Part shown: one piece after another, positions 8,667 through 16,342 of the stretch
Position numbering within the stretch: the stretch's first letter is position 1
Layout: each line of letters opens with the position of its first letter
From: Fibrobacterota bacterium
Lineage (GTDB): Bacteria; Fibrobacterota; Fibrobacteria; UBA11236
Direction: 5' to 3'
Length of the DNA: 64,000 nucleotides
NCBI GenBank assembly: GCA_023249635.1
Contig: JAHFCH010000005.1
Location: 1 to 64,000 of the forward strand
Notes under the pieces: model-generated
The model's input: the letters and a program-made list of their open reading frames with translations, nothing else
Database searches by the model: none
Told to the model about the DNA's origin: nothing
Made by a program: the position numbers and the translations under genes

Positions 8667-9241
8667 AATCCGGTGAATCTCTTTTGATTTTTATGGCGGT
8701 TTCGGCTATTGCGGTAGTCCCGACCGATATCCTGTATACATCCCGGTTTGTGCCCCGTTTCAAGGATATCGAAAAGCAGCGCATCGTTATAAGCAACCAA
8801 CTTGCAACCGCCAAAATCGTTTCTGAAAACCTAAACCACGTGCGGGATTTGGTGTACAGGAACATGGAATTCGCGGACCAGAAGGATAGCGTTTCCCAGG
8901 AATTCCTGCTCTTCGATTTCCTGACTTCTTGCGTGAACGATTTGAAAATGAGATTGGTTTCGGTGCGGCCATCCCAACCCGCAACAATCGGCCGCGTGAC
9001 GACTTATGGGTATGAAATCTCTTTGGAGGGCGACTTCTTCAGCTTCGGCGAACTCTGCTCAAAATTTGAGAACAGCCGCAAGGTAATGTCGCTTATCTCC
9101 TTCGAGGTTAGTCAGGTCTCCCGGGAAACCGCCGCGGAAATCCCAGCCAAAGGTGGTAAGTCCCCTGTGGCCATACCGCAAAACCGTCGTGGTATTTCGA
9201 TTCGATTACACATCGACACCTACCGCGTAAGGAAGGGATGA
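8663..9241 (+). CDS. pilO: Type IV pilus assembly protein PilO
   Basis: A 192-residue bitopic protein: short cytoplasmic start MKSGESLLIF, one membrane helix near residues 7-24, a coiled coil (FKDIEKQRIVISNQLATAKI), then a PilO-type ferredoxin-like domain with YGYEISLEGDFFSFGELCSK. I use ATG at 8663, which overlaps the pilN stop as ATGA and has GGGG upstream, rather than the ATG at 8651. It should pair with PilN in the inner-membrane alignment complex. Confidence 0.85.
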   Translation: MKSGESLLIFMAVSAIAVVPTDILYTSRFVPRFKDIEKQRIVISNQLATAKIVSENLNHVRDLVYRNMEFADQKDSVSQEFLLFDFLTSCVNDLKMRLVSVRPSQPATIGRVTTYGYEISLEGDFFSFGELCSKFENSRKVMSLISFEVSQVSRETAAEIPAKGGKSPVAIPQNRRGISIRLHIDTYRVRKG

Positions 9242-9242
9242 A

Positions 9243-9827
9243 ATGAAAGTCAATCCTTTCGCTGCCGCCGCGTTCATCGCAATGGCCCTGGCCCTGGGTC
9301 TCGCGCTTCGCATCTTCTCCCAGAACAACGGCTTCCGATTTGAAGTCAACCAATCCTTAGCGACTACCGAGGGTTATGATCAACGGTTCATCGACCTGGT
9401 AAACCACCTCGAACAAGTACTAGCCAAGCGGGCCAGCTTTTCCTATCCCGGCGGAAAGGATCCGCTTACCGGTCGTCGTCGCGAAGTGGCGATCCCGGTC
9501 GTAGAACAAGCGTCCCGCCGGGAAAGCGCCTCTTCAATCGCAAAGACCGCGGGAAAATCCTCAATGGTTGCCAAACTGGACTCGACGAAACAGGACGTTC
9601 TCGCTACACCCCCAGATCGAGTGAAGCTGACCGCCATCATCGCCGACGATTATGGGCAGCACACCGCCATTGTCATGGACGGTGAACGATCCCAATCGGT
9701 AGACGTAGGCGACCTTGTCGGTAATCGAAAAGTTACCCGAGTAACAAGCAAGGAAATCACTATGGAAGACGACACCGCCATATACAGTTACGATCTTTCG
9801 GGGAACCGGAACTACCAGCGGAAATGA
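9243..9827 (+). CDS. pilP: PilP-like periplasmic pilus assembly protein
   Basis: A 194-residue protein with an N-terminal membrane anchor (residues 5-22) and no lipobox cysteine, unlike many PilP lipoproteins. A DPLTGRRR segment, comparable to the DPF motif of PilP, precedes a low-complexity linker. The C-terminal homology region (VKLTAIIADDYGQHTAIVMD, then VGDLVGNRKVTRVTSKEITM) fits the PilP/GspC beta domain that contacts the secretin. Position between pilO and pilQ supports PilP; a GspC-like protein is the alternative. Confidence 0.78.
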   Translation: MKVNPFAAAAFIAMALALGLALRIFSQNNGFRFEVNQSLATTEGYDQRFIDLVNHLEQVLAKRASFSYPGGKDPLTGRRREVAIPVVEQASRRESASSIAKTAGKSSMVAKLDSTKQDVLATPPDRVKLTAIIADDYGQHTAIVMDGERSQSVDVGDLVGNRKVTRVTSKEITMEDDTAIYSYDLSGNRNYQRK

Positions 9828-9837
9828 GGCTTATCGC

Positions 9838-11211
9838 ATGCGCTTAACCAATTCCACCTCATTTCTCTGGGTCTTTTTATGCTCCGCTTTCCTCAGCGTG
9901 CAGCCGGTATCGGCTGGACTGCTCGCCTCGGGAGCTGGCCCGGGAACTCCTGTCGCTGCTTCCTTGCCGGCCACGCCCCCGGTCGAAGCGAAAAACGAAT
10001 CACCCATCGTCACTAAGGATCCGAATCCGCAACTGCGGGTACCCATCTCCCTGAACGCCCAGGATGCTAACCTCTCCGAGATCCTTAAGGTCATGGCCGA
10101 TCGCTCCAGTATGAACTTCGTCGCCGGTGAAGGCGTGCAAAAGGCGAAGATCACTATCATCCTCAATAAGACTCCTGTATCGGAAGCTATTGATCTCATC
10201 GTGCGCGCTGCGGGACTGTCCTACGAAATCATCGGCAACTCGGTGCTTATCGGCGAGCAAGGCAAATTGAAAGATGAAGTCGGGCAATCGGGATACGTGA
10301 TCGCCCTGAACTATGCCGATGCCGAAGAGGTCGCCGGCATGCTTTCCGATTTCGCCAAAAACGTGAAAGTAGATCGCGGGGGCAACCGCCTCATCGCCTA
10401 CGCCAGCCCGCGCGTTATCAATGAAATCGAACGCATCGTGCGTTCCATTGATCATCCCCATACGCAGGTCTTGCTCGAGGTCCGGCTCATCGAGGTCACC
10501 ATCGACAATAACGACCGGTACGGAATCGACTGGGGCGCCCTCTCCCCGATTTCCACCAGTATCGCCTTTCCCCAAGTGGCTGCCACCGAGGGGTACCTCC
10601 TCAAGAACGGCATACGAGGGCCGATCAACATGAATATCCTATTGGACATGTTGATCCAGAACGGCAATGCGCGGGTACTGATGAATTCCAAGCTGACCAC
10701 GACCAACAACCGCGAAGCAAGCCTGCTCATCGGCGAAAAGATCCCCTATGTCGTCCAGTCCTACAATTCCGCTGCCACGACGGGCGGCGGCGCGAACCAG
10801 CAGATCCAAAAGGAAGAAGTCGGTGTCAAAATCCGTATGATGCCGCACGTCAACGAGGACGCCGAAATCACCCTCAATCTGGAACCCGAAGTCAGCTCCA
10901 TCACCGGCTTCAAGGGCCCCAACTCCGACTTGCCCCTGGTCAAGGTCCGCACCACAAAGACCACGGTGCGCGTTGCCGATGGGCAGACTGTTTTCCTGGC
11001 GGGCTTGCTGTCCGAAGAGGAAACCGAAGAATTGCGCAAGCTGCCAGTGCTGGGTCAGATCCCCCTGATCGGCTGGCTGTTCACGCATCGCTTGGCCGTC
11101 AAGCGCAAGACCAACCTCATCATCGAGGTGAAGCCGAAGATCATCCGCAAGTCTTCTGATCTCGTATTCGAAGCCAGCACGTTGAAGGCGGATACGGCTG
11201 CAACGAAATAA
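9838..11211 (+). CDS. pilQ: Secretin PilQ/GspD family outer-membrane channel
   Basis: A 457-residue secretin. Signal peptide residues 1-26, a linker, then a STN/N0-like region (VPISLNAQDANLSEILKVMA), an N1-type domain (GYVIALNYADAEEVAGML through IDHPHTQVLLEVRLIEV) and the C-terminal secretin domain with GEKIPYVVQ, VGVKIRMMPHV and the signature VRVADGQTVFLAGLLSEEE plus VPVLG-like LPVLGQIPLIGWLFTHR. Short for PilQ, with no AMIN domains. It ends the operon; a small hairpin after the stop is the only terminator-like structure. Confidence 0.93.
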   Translation: MRLTNSTSFLWVFLCSAFLSVQPVSAGLLASGAGPGTPVAASLPATPPVEAKNESPIVTKDPNPQLRVPISLNAQDANLSEILKVMADRSSMNFVAGEGVQKAKITIILNKTPVSEAIDLIVRAAGLSYEIIGNSVLIGEQGKLKDEVGQSGYVIALNYADAEEVAGMLSDFAKNVKVDRGGNRLIAYASPRVINEIERIVRSIDHPHTQVLLEVRLIEVTIDNNDRYGIDWGALSPISTSIAFPQVAATEGYLLKNGIRGPINMNILLDMLIQNGNARVLMNSKLTTTNNREASLLIGEKIPYVVQSYNSAATTGGGANQQIQKEEVGVKIRMMPHVNEDAEITLNLEPEVSSITGFKGPNSDLPLVKVRTTKTTVRVADGQTVFLAGLLSEEETEELRKLPVLGQIPLIGWLFTHRLAVKRKTNLIIEVKPKIIRKSSDLVFEASTLKADTAATK

Positions 11212-11227
11212 CCGCCACGAAAGCGGT
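11211..11227 (+). terminator. Short hairpin after pilQ, possible weak terminator
   Basis: ACCGC (11211-11215) can pair with GCGGT (11223-11227) across a seven-base loop, between the convergent pilQ and AAA-ATPase genes. There is no T-run on either side, so intrinsic termination is doubtful. Confidence 0.25.
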
Positions 11228-11234
11228 AGCTACC

Positions 11235-12458
11235 CTAAATCGCAGAAACCGGAATGGTGATGACTCCTGCCGATAGGGGCCTGGATTTCGTGGTAAGGCA
11301 GATCAACCCGCCGGGACCTATGGGTTTGCCCAATTTTTCCAGAACCGAGAAATGTCGGATATCATCCTTACTTGGGTTCGCCGACTTCTTGATCTCCAAA
11401 GGGTATAGCATCCCGTCTTGATCGATGAGCAGGTCGATTTCCTTCTTATCCTTGTCCCGGTAGAAATAGAACGGCGCTTGCCGGCCATTGTGCCAATAGC
11501 CCTTGAGCAACTCCGAGAGGATCCACGTTTCCAGGATCGAGCCGGCCATGGCCCCAGCCTCGAGAGTAGCGGGATCGGACCATTTGGTGAGATAGCTGCA
11601 AAGCCCGGTATCCAGGAAATAAAGCTTGGGCGTTTTGACGAATCGCTTGGTCAGATTCGTGAACCAAGGCTCCAAGAGAAAAATAATCCCCGAGGTTTCC
11701 AGGATAGAGAGCCATTTTTTCGCCGTGTGAGGATCGACGGCCGTATCCTTGGCCAGGTCGGCGACATTCAGCAACTGCCCGGTACGAGCGGCGGCGGCAC
11801 GCATGAACCGCAGGAAGGCCGACTCATCCCCCACCCGCGCCAGGTCGCGGACATCGCGCTGCAAATAGGTCGCGACATACGAATCGAAGAAATCCTCTTT
11901 TCGAATTCCGCCTTCCAGCACCGCTTTGGGAAAGCTCCCTTTCCATATCACCTTGTAGAGCCCTGGCGCTTCCAGAATTCCCCCTGTCTTGAGGCGGGAA
12001 TCGATTTCGGACTGATCGGGTAGAAAGGGCCGGCTTTCCCGCGGTTGGCCTTCCAATTCCCTGCGCGAAAATCCCTGCATCCGGACGATGCCCACGCGTC
12101 CCGCCAATGATTCCGAAACGCCTTTCATCAAATGGAATTGTTGCGACCCGGTAAGCCAGAAATCGCCGGCTTTTTGATTCTGATCGGCTTCCATTTTGAT
12201 ATAGGGGAGCAATTGCGGCGCGTATTGGATTTCATCGATCAGGATAGGGCGGGGATACCTTTGAAAGAAGAGCGACGGATCGCTTTGGGCCAAGCTCCGG
12301 TCTTCGGGATTGTCCAGGGTGACATAGCTACGCTTTTCGCGTCCTTGCTGTCGAAGGAAAGTGGTTTTCCCGACCTGCCTCGGGCCGGTCGCCAACAAGA
12401 CCGGGAAACTTTTCCCGATCCGTTCCAGGGTGTCTTCAAGTGTTCTGGCTAGATACAT
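11235..12458 (-). CDS. AAA ATPase with DUF4143 C-terminal domain
   Basis: A 407-residue protein of the common but poorly understood AAA_14/DUF4143 group. Walker A is GPRQVGKTT (residues 25-33), Walker B is PILIDEIQYAP (around 70-80), a sensor-like WLTGSQQF follows, and the C-terminal half has the typical FLEPWFTN-like LEPWFTNLTKRFVKTPKLYF, then EIDLLIDQDGMLYPLEIKK, a nuclease-like D...E-x-K arrangement. Many copies in genomes are thought to be accessory or mobile. It stands alone, convergent to pilQ, with its own AT-rich promoter and a broken helix-turn-helix gene behind it, which fits recent acquisition. Confidence 0.88.
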   Translation of the reverse strand: MYLARTLEDTLERIGKSFPVLLATGPRQVGKTTFLRQQGREKRSYVTLDNPEDRSLAQSDPSLFFQRYPRPILIDEIQYAPQLLPYIKMEADQNQKAGDFWLTGSQQFHLMKGVSESLAGRVGIVRMQGFSRRELEGQPRESRPFLPDQSEIDSRLKTGGILEAPGLYKVIWKGSFPKAVLEGGIRKEDFFDSYVATYLQRDVRDLARVGDESAFLRFMRAAAARTGQLLNVADLAKDTAVDPHTAKKWLSILETSGIIFLLEPWFTNLTKRFVKTPKLYFLDTGLCSYLTKWSDPATLEAGAMAGSILETWILSELLKGYWHNGRQAPFYFYRDKDKKEIDLLIDQDGMLYPLEIKKSANPSKDDIRHFSVLEKLGKPIGPGGLICLTTKSRPLSAGVITIPVSAI

Positions 12459-12486
12459 AACTTCGGCTAATATGGAATGTGTCTAC

Positions 12487-12515
12487 ATAATAGACGATTT
12501 AAGTGCTATTTTCAA
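12487..12515 (-). promoter_or_regulatory. Sigma70-like promoter of the AAA/DUF4143 gene
   Basis: On the minus strand TTGAAA (12515-12510) and TATTAT (12492-12487) are separated by exactly 17 bases in a strikingly AT-rich patch. Predicted transcription would begin near 12480, about 20 bases before the ATG at 12458. Confidence 0.65.
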
Positions 12516-12542
12516 GCATTTATACCTATTTCGCGGGAAAGA

Positions 12543-12662
12543 TCAGGCGGCCAGGAGTCTTTTCCGCACGCCCGGAAAATCGCGAATCAATTCTGCCAGG
12601 ATGTAAATGGGGTCGGGAATCGGTTTTCCGATTTCCCAGCCCTGCAACGTTTTGGTGGCCAT
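12543..12662 (-). pseudogene. Remnant of an XRE-type helix-turn-helix antitoxin/regulator
   Basis: A 39-codon reading frame from an ATG at 12662 reads MATKTLQGWEIGKPIPDP and ends FPGVRKRLLAA. This matches the last part of XRE/HigA-like regulators, where (V)S.KTLQNWEQGRR is the recognition-helix end and a short Pro/Leu-rich tail follows. In the same frame the sequence continues upstream only to a stop at 12702-12704, so the first half of the domain is missing. I read it as the degraded 3' end of a small regulator gene, left between the AAA ATPase and cluster A. Confidence 0.5.
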
Positions 12663-12678
12663 GTGGTAGTGTCGGCGC

Positions 12679-13773
12679 TTATTCCGAAGCTGCGACAGGC
12701 ATCACCGCCCGCCCCCCGGCGTCCCTCGCCCCGCCTCCGGGCGCCGCATAAACCGCCCTTGCGGTTCCGCTTGGCGCGCCCCGCTGCCGTACCTTCCGCG
12801 TTACCTCGCGCACGCCTATCCCCGCGCACGAACCATCCTCCACCACCGCCCGCGCATCGTAACCGGCGCGTAACGGGTCGGTACAGCCCCGGCGGGCATG
12901 GAGGGGGATGCGCGTAACCGGATCCAACTCCTGGATCTCCCAAGCCCGATACCACAACTCGAATCCCTCCGCCTGGATCGCCAAACCCCCGGCCGCGACC
13001 GCAACGCGCTTGGCTGGGGTGGAATCGTCCGGCGAACCGCGCACCTGGAAATGCCAGCCCGAGGTGCGCAGGTTGCCGTTGAGGCGGATAGCGGCGCTGT
13101 CGCCGTAGACTTCCGCTTGCAGCCGGTTCCATTGGCCGGGCGGGTTTTCGCCTACCGGCAGGGAGCTATGCACCACGCGTCGTTCGGGATCCCATGGCTC
13201 GCAAATCCAGCCCACCCCACCTTGCGGTCGCGGCAGGAAATCCTGGGAACCGGCCTTGACCGTGGTGGTGATATACGGACCATAACCCTGCGCCGCCCAC
13301 AAGGTACCAGGGAAGTTACCGTCGCGGCGGAAATTGATCTCGATGGAACGCGGGCGCAGGCCTACCGTGTGGGTCTTGGCCGCTTCCGTGTCGAAAAGGA
13401 TCATCATGCCCGCGTTGGCCTTGTCGCCGACGTCCGGGGCGAAGCGGTAATCGACGCGGGCGCGGTAGCTGGAATATTCCTTGGCGGTCACCAGCAGCGA
13501 GTAGGGACCGTCGGCATGGATGAAACCGCTGTCCGTCTTGAAGTTGGTTTGGGCCTTGACGTCGCTGAAGCCCTTCGCCGAGAGGAAATAATTGAGACCG
13601 GAAAAGTCCTTGCCGTTGTAGAGCGACACCCATCCGGAATCTGCGGCGGTGGGACCGACCGCGACCCCGGAGGCCAAGACTGCGTCGACCGCGAGCGTTG
13701 AGCCCGAGACTGCGGCGAACGCGGAGAGGGAAAGCAAGCCCGGAACGATCAGCGTGCGAACAAGGACGACCAT
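12679..13773 (-). CDS. Secreted DUF1080 (3-keto-disaccharide hydrolase-type) protein, cluster A
   Basis: A 364-residue secreted protein. After a signal-like N-terminus the DUF1080/LamG-like jelly roll runs from about residue 45: WVSLYNGKDFSGLNYFL, SLLVTAKEYSSYRARVDYRF, and NAGMMILFDTE are classic family markers, then GQWNRLQAEVYGDSAAIRLN. DUF1080 members include enzymes that cleave 3-keto-glycosides. A cysteine motif GCTDPLRAGYDARAVVEDGS plus Cys follows at about 290-312, a small repeat seen in secreted proteins of Bacteroidota and relatives. The tail is Arg/Ala/Gly-rich. GGGAGG lies 7 bases before the ATG, and the start overlaps the upstream gene by 25 bases. Confidence 0.82.
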   Translation of the reverse strand: MVVLVRTLIVPGLLSLSAFAAVSGSTLAVDAVLASGVAVGPTAADSGWVSLYNGKDFSGLNYFLSAKGFSDVKAQTNFKTDSGFIHADGPYSLLVTAKEYSSYRARVDYRFAPDVGDKANAGMMILFDTEAAKTHTVGLRPRSIEINFRRDGNFPGTLWAAQGYGPYITTTVKAGSQDFLPRPQGGVGWICEPWDPERRVVHSSLPVGENPPGQWNRLQAEVYGDSAAIRLNGNLRTSGWHFQVRGSPDDSTPAKRVAVAAGGLAIQAEGFELWYRAWEIQELDPVTRIPLHARRGCTDPLRAGYDARAVVEDGSCAGIGVREVTRKVRQRGAPSGTARAVYAAPGGGARDAGGRAVMPVAASE

Positions 13774-15512
13774 GCCCGGCCTCCCGAGAGCAGCCGCACC
13801 AACAGCATTCCCTTCGGAAAATCCGCCGAGGCGAAATCCGCGAATCCGTTACCCGCGCTCGCGGCGGAGGCACGTAAGCGGCCGCGGGAGTCGCGGATCT
13901 CCACGATAAACGCGCCGGTTACCTCCGGGGGCGCCAGCACCCGCAAGCCTGATACAGTCGCGAGGCAGCGCAGCGCGCCCGCGGCGGGCCGGATTATATC
14001 CGCAGCGCCGAGAGAAACCACCGGATCCGTGCCGGGCCCATTCTGGTTCAGCATGTACCAGGCTTCCGTTCCCCACAGTTTTTCCCCGACGTCGGTGGCT
14101 AGAATATCGCCCTTCCAATGGAAATAATGTTCCCAGCCCTCTTCCGATCCCGTCAAAGTAACCGCGACCTTTTTGCGATCCGCGGATACGGCCGCTGCGG
14201 TGACCTTGAGCCACGTGGTGTCCTGCTTGCGCCCCTGTCCATAGGCCTCCTGCGGGCGGTCCCACCACTTCTCCACTTCCAAATGCGCGGCCACGTCGGC
14301 GCCCAGGGATGCGGCCAGGGGCTTGGTGAATTCGATTTCGAAAGCCCCTGCGCCTTTGCTGCGCACCGCGAGCATCTCGAAGGCCACGTTGCCGTTGGGT
14401 TTCATCCGGTCCAGGCCGATATGCGTCTTGCGTCCCCAGCCCGCATTGTCCGAGCCGTTGGCGCCCGCGTAGAAGGCCCCGTCCGGGCCCTGTACCAGGC
14501 GGTAGACGGTTTTGCTTTCGAAGCCGCGGCTGAAATGGAAGACTGCGCCCTGCCATTCGCCCTTGATCTGCTCCAGGAAAACGCGGCAGATGCCTCCGGC
14601 CGAACCATCGGCGTCGGGCACGAACATCTGGCCTTTGAAGGGGCCGTCCTTCAGGAACACGGGATTGCCGGGCGAGCGTCCGCCCGCATCCATGAAAGGC
14701 AGATCAACGGTGAAGGGGGCGCCCACGGGTTTATGCGGGCCGTCGTCCGGAAAGTTGCGATAGGCGATGGTCTGGAACACCGAAGGCGGGTTGATGGGAC
14801 GGTTGTACCAACGCCCCTGGCGTATGTCGATGAGATAGTTGGAAGGCCGGTAGCCGCCCTGGTTCTCGGTGACCCAGACGTCGCCCAACGCGAACTCGAT
14901 GCCGCCGGGAACGCGCATGCCGCCGCTCCAGGGTTCGACCTTGCCGTCGCGGCCCATGCGCAGTACGCCGTTCTGGCGGCCCGCGGGCGCCGGGTTCACG
15001 GCCGTGCCGCTCTCCACGGTGGGATCCCCGAAGGCTCCGTAGAAGTACTTGCCGTCGTACGCCAGCCCGGTGGCGTACTCCTTTTCCATGGTGGACTTGG
15101 TCCAATCGTAAGCCACGGCGCGGTATTGATCGGCCACGCCGTCGCCGTCTCCATCGATGAGCGCGGTCAGTTCATCCTTCTGCAGCACGAAGACGGTATC
15201 GTGGACCACCTTGAGGCCCAGGCTTTCGGTAAGCCCATTGGCGAAGGGCGCCACCGTGATGCCGGCCTTGGGGCCGGTGGCACGCTTCAACAGGTAGACC
15301 CCATACGGGTCGCGCCAGCTGGTGACCGCGAGGGTTCCATCGGAAAGGAAATCCATGCCGCCGATGGGGAAGTCCATGGCCGCGGGGCGGATGTTCTCGA
15401 GGGTATAGCCGGGATGGATGGCGGTGACGGGTTTACGGTCGCCGGCACGGTCGGCGAACGCGGCGCAGGCCAGCGACAAGGCGGCGGGTATGGTTAGAGT
15501 CCGGATATTCAT
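13749..15512 (-). CDS. Beta-propeller dehydrogenase-like secreted protein (PVC/Bacteroidota type), cluster A
   Basis: A 587-residue secreted protein with signal peptide ending CAAFA. Repeated propeller strands (FLSDGTLAVTSWRDPYGVYL, GLKVVHDTVFVLQKDELTAL, GLAYDGKYFYGAFGDP, GGIEFALGDVWVTENQGG) match the glucose/sorbosone dehydrogenase-like propellers common in large Planctomycetes, Verrucomicrobia and Bacteroidota oxidoreductases. No CxxCH haem motif is present, so the cytochrome part of those proteins is missing. The end (VEIRDSRGRLRAS, PKGMLLVRLLSG) resembles a type IX-like sorting tail. ATG at 15512 has GGGG 6 bases upstream; ATG at 15518 is also possible. Substrate unknown. Confidence 0.72.
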   Translation of the reverse strand: MNIRTLTIPAALSLACAAFADRAGDRKPVTAIHPGYTLENIRPAAMDFPIGGMDFLSDGTLAVTSWRDPYGVYLLKRATGPKAGITVAPFANGLTESLGLKVVHDTVFVLQKDELTALIDGDGDGVADQYRAVAYDWTKSTMEKEYATGLAYDGKYFYGAFGDPTVESGTAVNPAPAGRQNGVLRMGRDGKVEPWSGGMRVPGGIEFALGDVWVTENQGGYRPSNYLIDIRQGRWYNRPINPPSVFQTIAYRNFPDDGPHKPVGAPFTVDLPFMDAGGRSPGNPVFLKDGPFKGQMFVPDADGSAGGICRVFLEQIKGEWQGAVFHFSRGFESKTVYRLVQGPDGAFYAGANGSDNAGWGRKTHIGLDRMKPNGNVAFEMLAVRSKGAGAFEIEFTKPLAASLGADVAAHLEVEKWWDRPQEAYGQGRKQDTTWLKVTAAAVSADRKKVAVTLTGSEEGWEHYFHWKGDILATDVGEKLWGTEAWYMLNQNGPGTDPVVSLGAADIIRPAAGALRCLATVSGLRVLAPPEVTGAFIVEIRDSRGRLRASAASAGNGFADFASADFPKGMLLVRLLSGGRAWSSLFAR

Positions 15513-15522
15513 GCGCATCCCC

Positions 15523-16257
15523 TTACCAGGTACCGGTGAGGGTGGATTCGCCGTCCGCGCTTTGCGTCAGTACCGATGCGGCGATGGCGCCTTTTCCCAA
15601 GACGGTCCAGTTCCCGCCCGCCGGCAATTTGAGGCTTACGCTATGGCCGGAAGGGATGCCGGCCAGGGATAGCTTGCGCACCAGGTTGACCTTGCCGCCG
15701 GCGGCCGAGTACTCGGGCGTTTCCGTAACGCTTATGTTACCTCCGTCCGGCAGCACGAGGGAGAAATCCAGCCGCAAGGCATCGCCTTTCAAGGCGTAGC
15801 CCAGGTAAACCGGCTTCGCGTCCACGGCTGCGGCGCCTTTGGCCACGGTCCACGCCTTGTAACCGCGCGGTTGCTTTTTCCACTTCGTGTAATAGGTGTC
15901 GATATCGGCGGGCTTGGTCCAGCTCGCGAAATATTCCCCCACGTCTTCCTTGAAGTATTGCGTACCCGCCGCCGTGAACCAATGCGGGAAATGCGCGCTT
16001 TGATCGAACCAGCCGAAGTCGGCCATTTCCAGGGTGCCGCCCTGGGTTCCGCCGGCCCAGGCCTGGTATAGCTGGCCCTGGGGCAAATCGTAAAGGACCC
16101 AAAGCTTGGCATCCAACGCCACCTTGAGCTGGCGCGAGCGATCGGGGGTGATCACCTTTTCGACGAAGGGGTCATGGGGGCGGGCGGCCCACGTAACGGC
16201 CGTCAGGGCGAGGACGAGTGGAATGATGGGCATACGCATGCGATTGTTTCCTTTCAT
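15523..16257 (-). CDS. Secreted protein, companion domain of propeller dehydrogenases, cluster A
   Basis: A 244-residue exported protein (hydrophobic segment then TWAARPHDPFVEK). The segment RSRQLKVALDAKLWVLYDLP followed by GQLYQAWAGGTQGGTLE resembles a module usually fused to propeller dehydrogenase and cytochrome domains in PVC and Bacteroidota proteins, where it starts with a similar 'LRVALNKGLWVAYD' pattern. Here it is a separate gene directly upstream of the propeller gene (10 bases apart). I use ATG at 16257 with GGGGGA upstream; ATG at 16239 is an alternative. Function unknown; it may be a binding or accessory subunit. Confidence 0.65.
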   Translation of the reverse strand: MKGNNRMRMPIIPLVLALTAVTWAARPHDPFVEKVITPDRSRQLKVALDAKLWVLYDLPQGQLYQAWAGGTQGGTLEMADFGWFDQSAHFPHWFTAAGTQYFKEDVGEYFASWTKPADIDTYYTKWKKQPRGYKAWTVAKGAAAVDAKPVYLGYALKGDALRLDFSLVLPDGGNISVTETPEYSAAGGKVNLVRKLSLAGIPSGHSVSLKLPAGGNWTVLGKGAIAASVLTQSADGESTLTGTW

Positions 16258-16342
16258 GTTCCCCCCACACACAACAGGAATGCATCCGATACCACGGCGC
16301 CACCACGCGCCGTTGCGGAAGGCTTCCGGCCTCGACGCTACT

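Noticed and set aside
3440-11211. Reading the operon as a type II secretion system
   Set aside because: Order M-N-O-P-Q, the actin-like PilM and separate PilN/PilO favour a type IV pilus; GspL, GspM and GspC fusions are absent. A hybrid role is not excluded.
14118-15497. A 459-codon plus-strand frame over the cluster A propeller gene
   Set aside because: Shadow frame; the propeller repeats and signal peptide on the minus strand explain the region.
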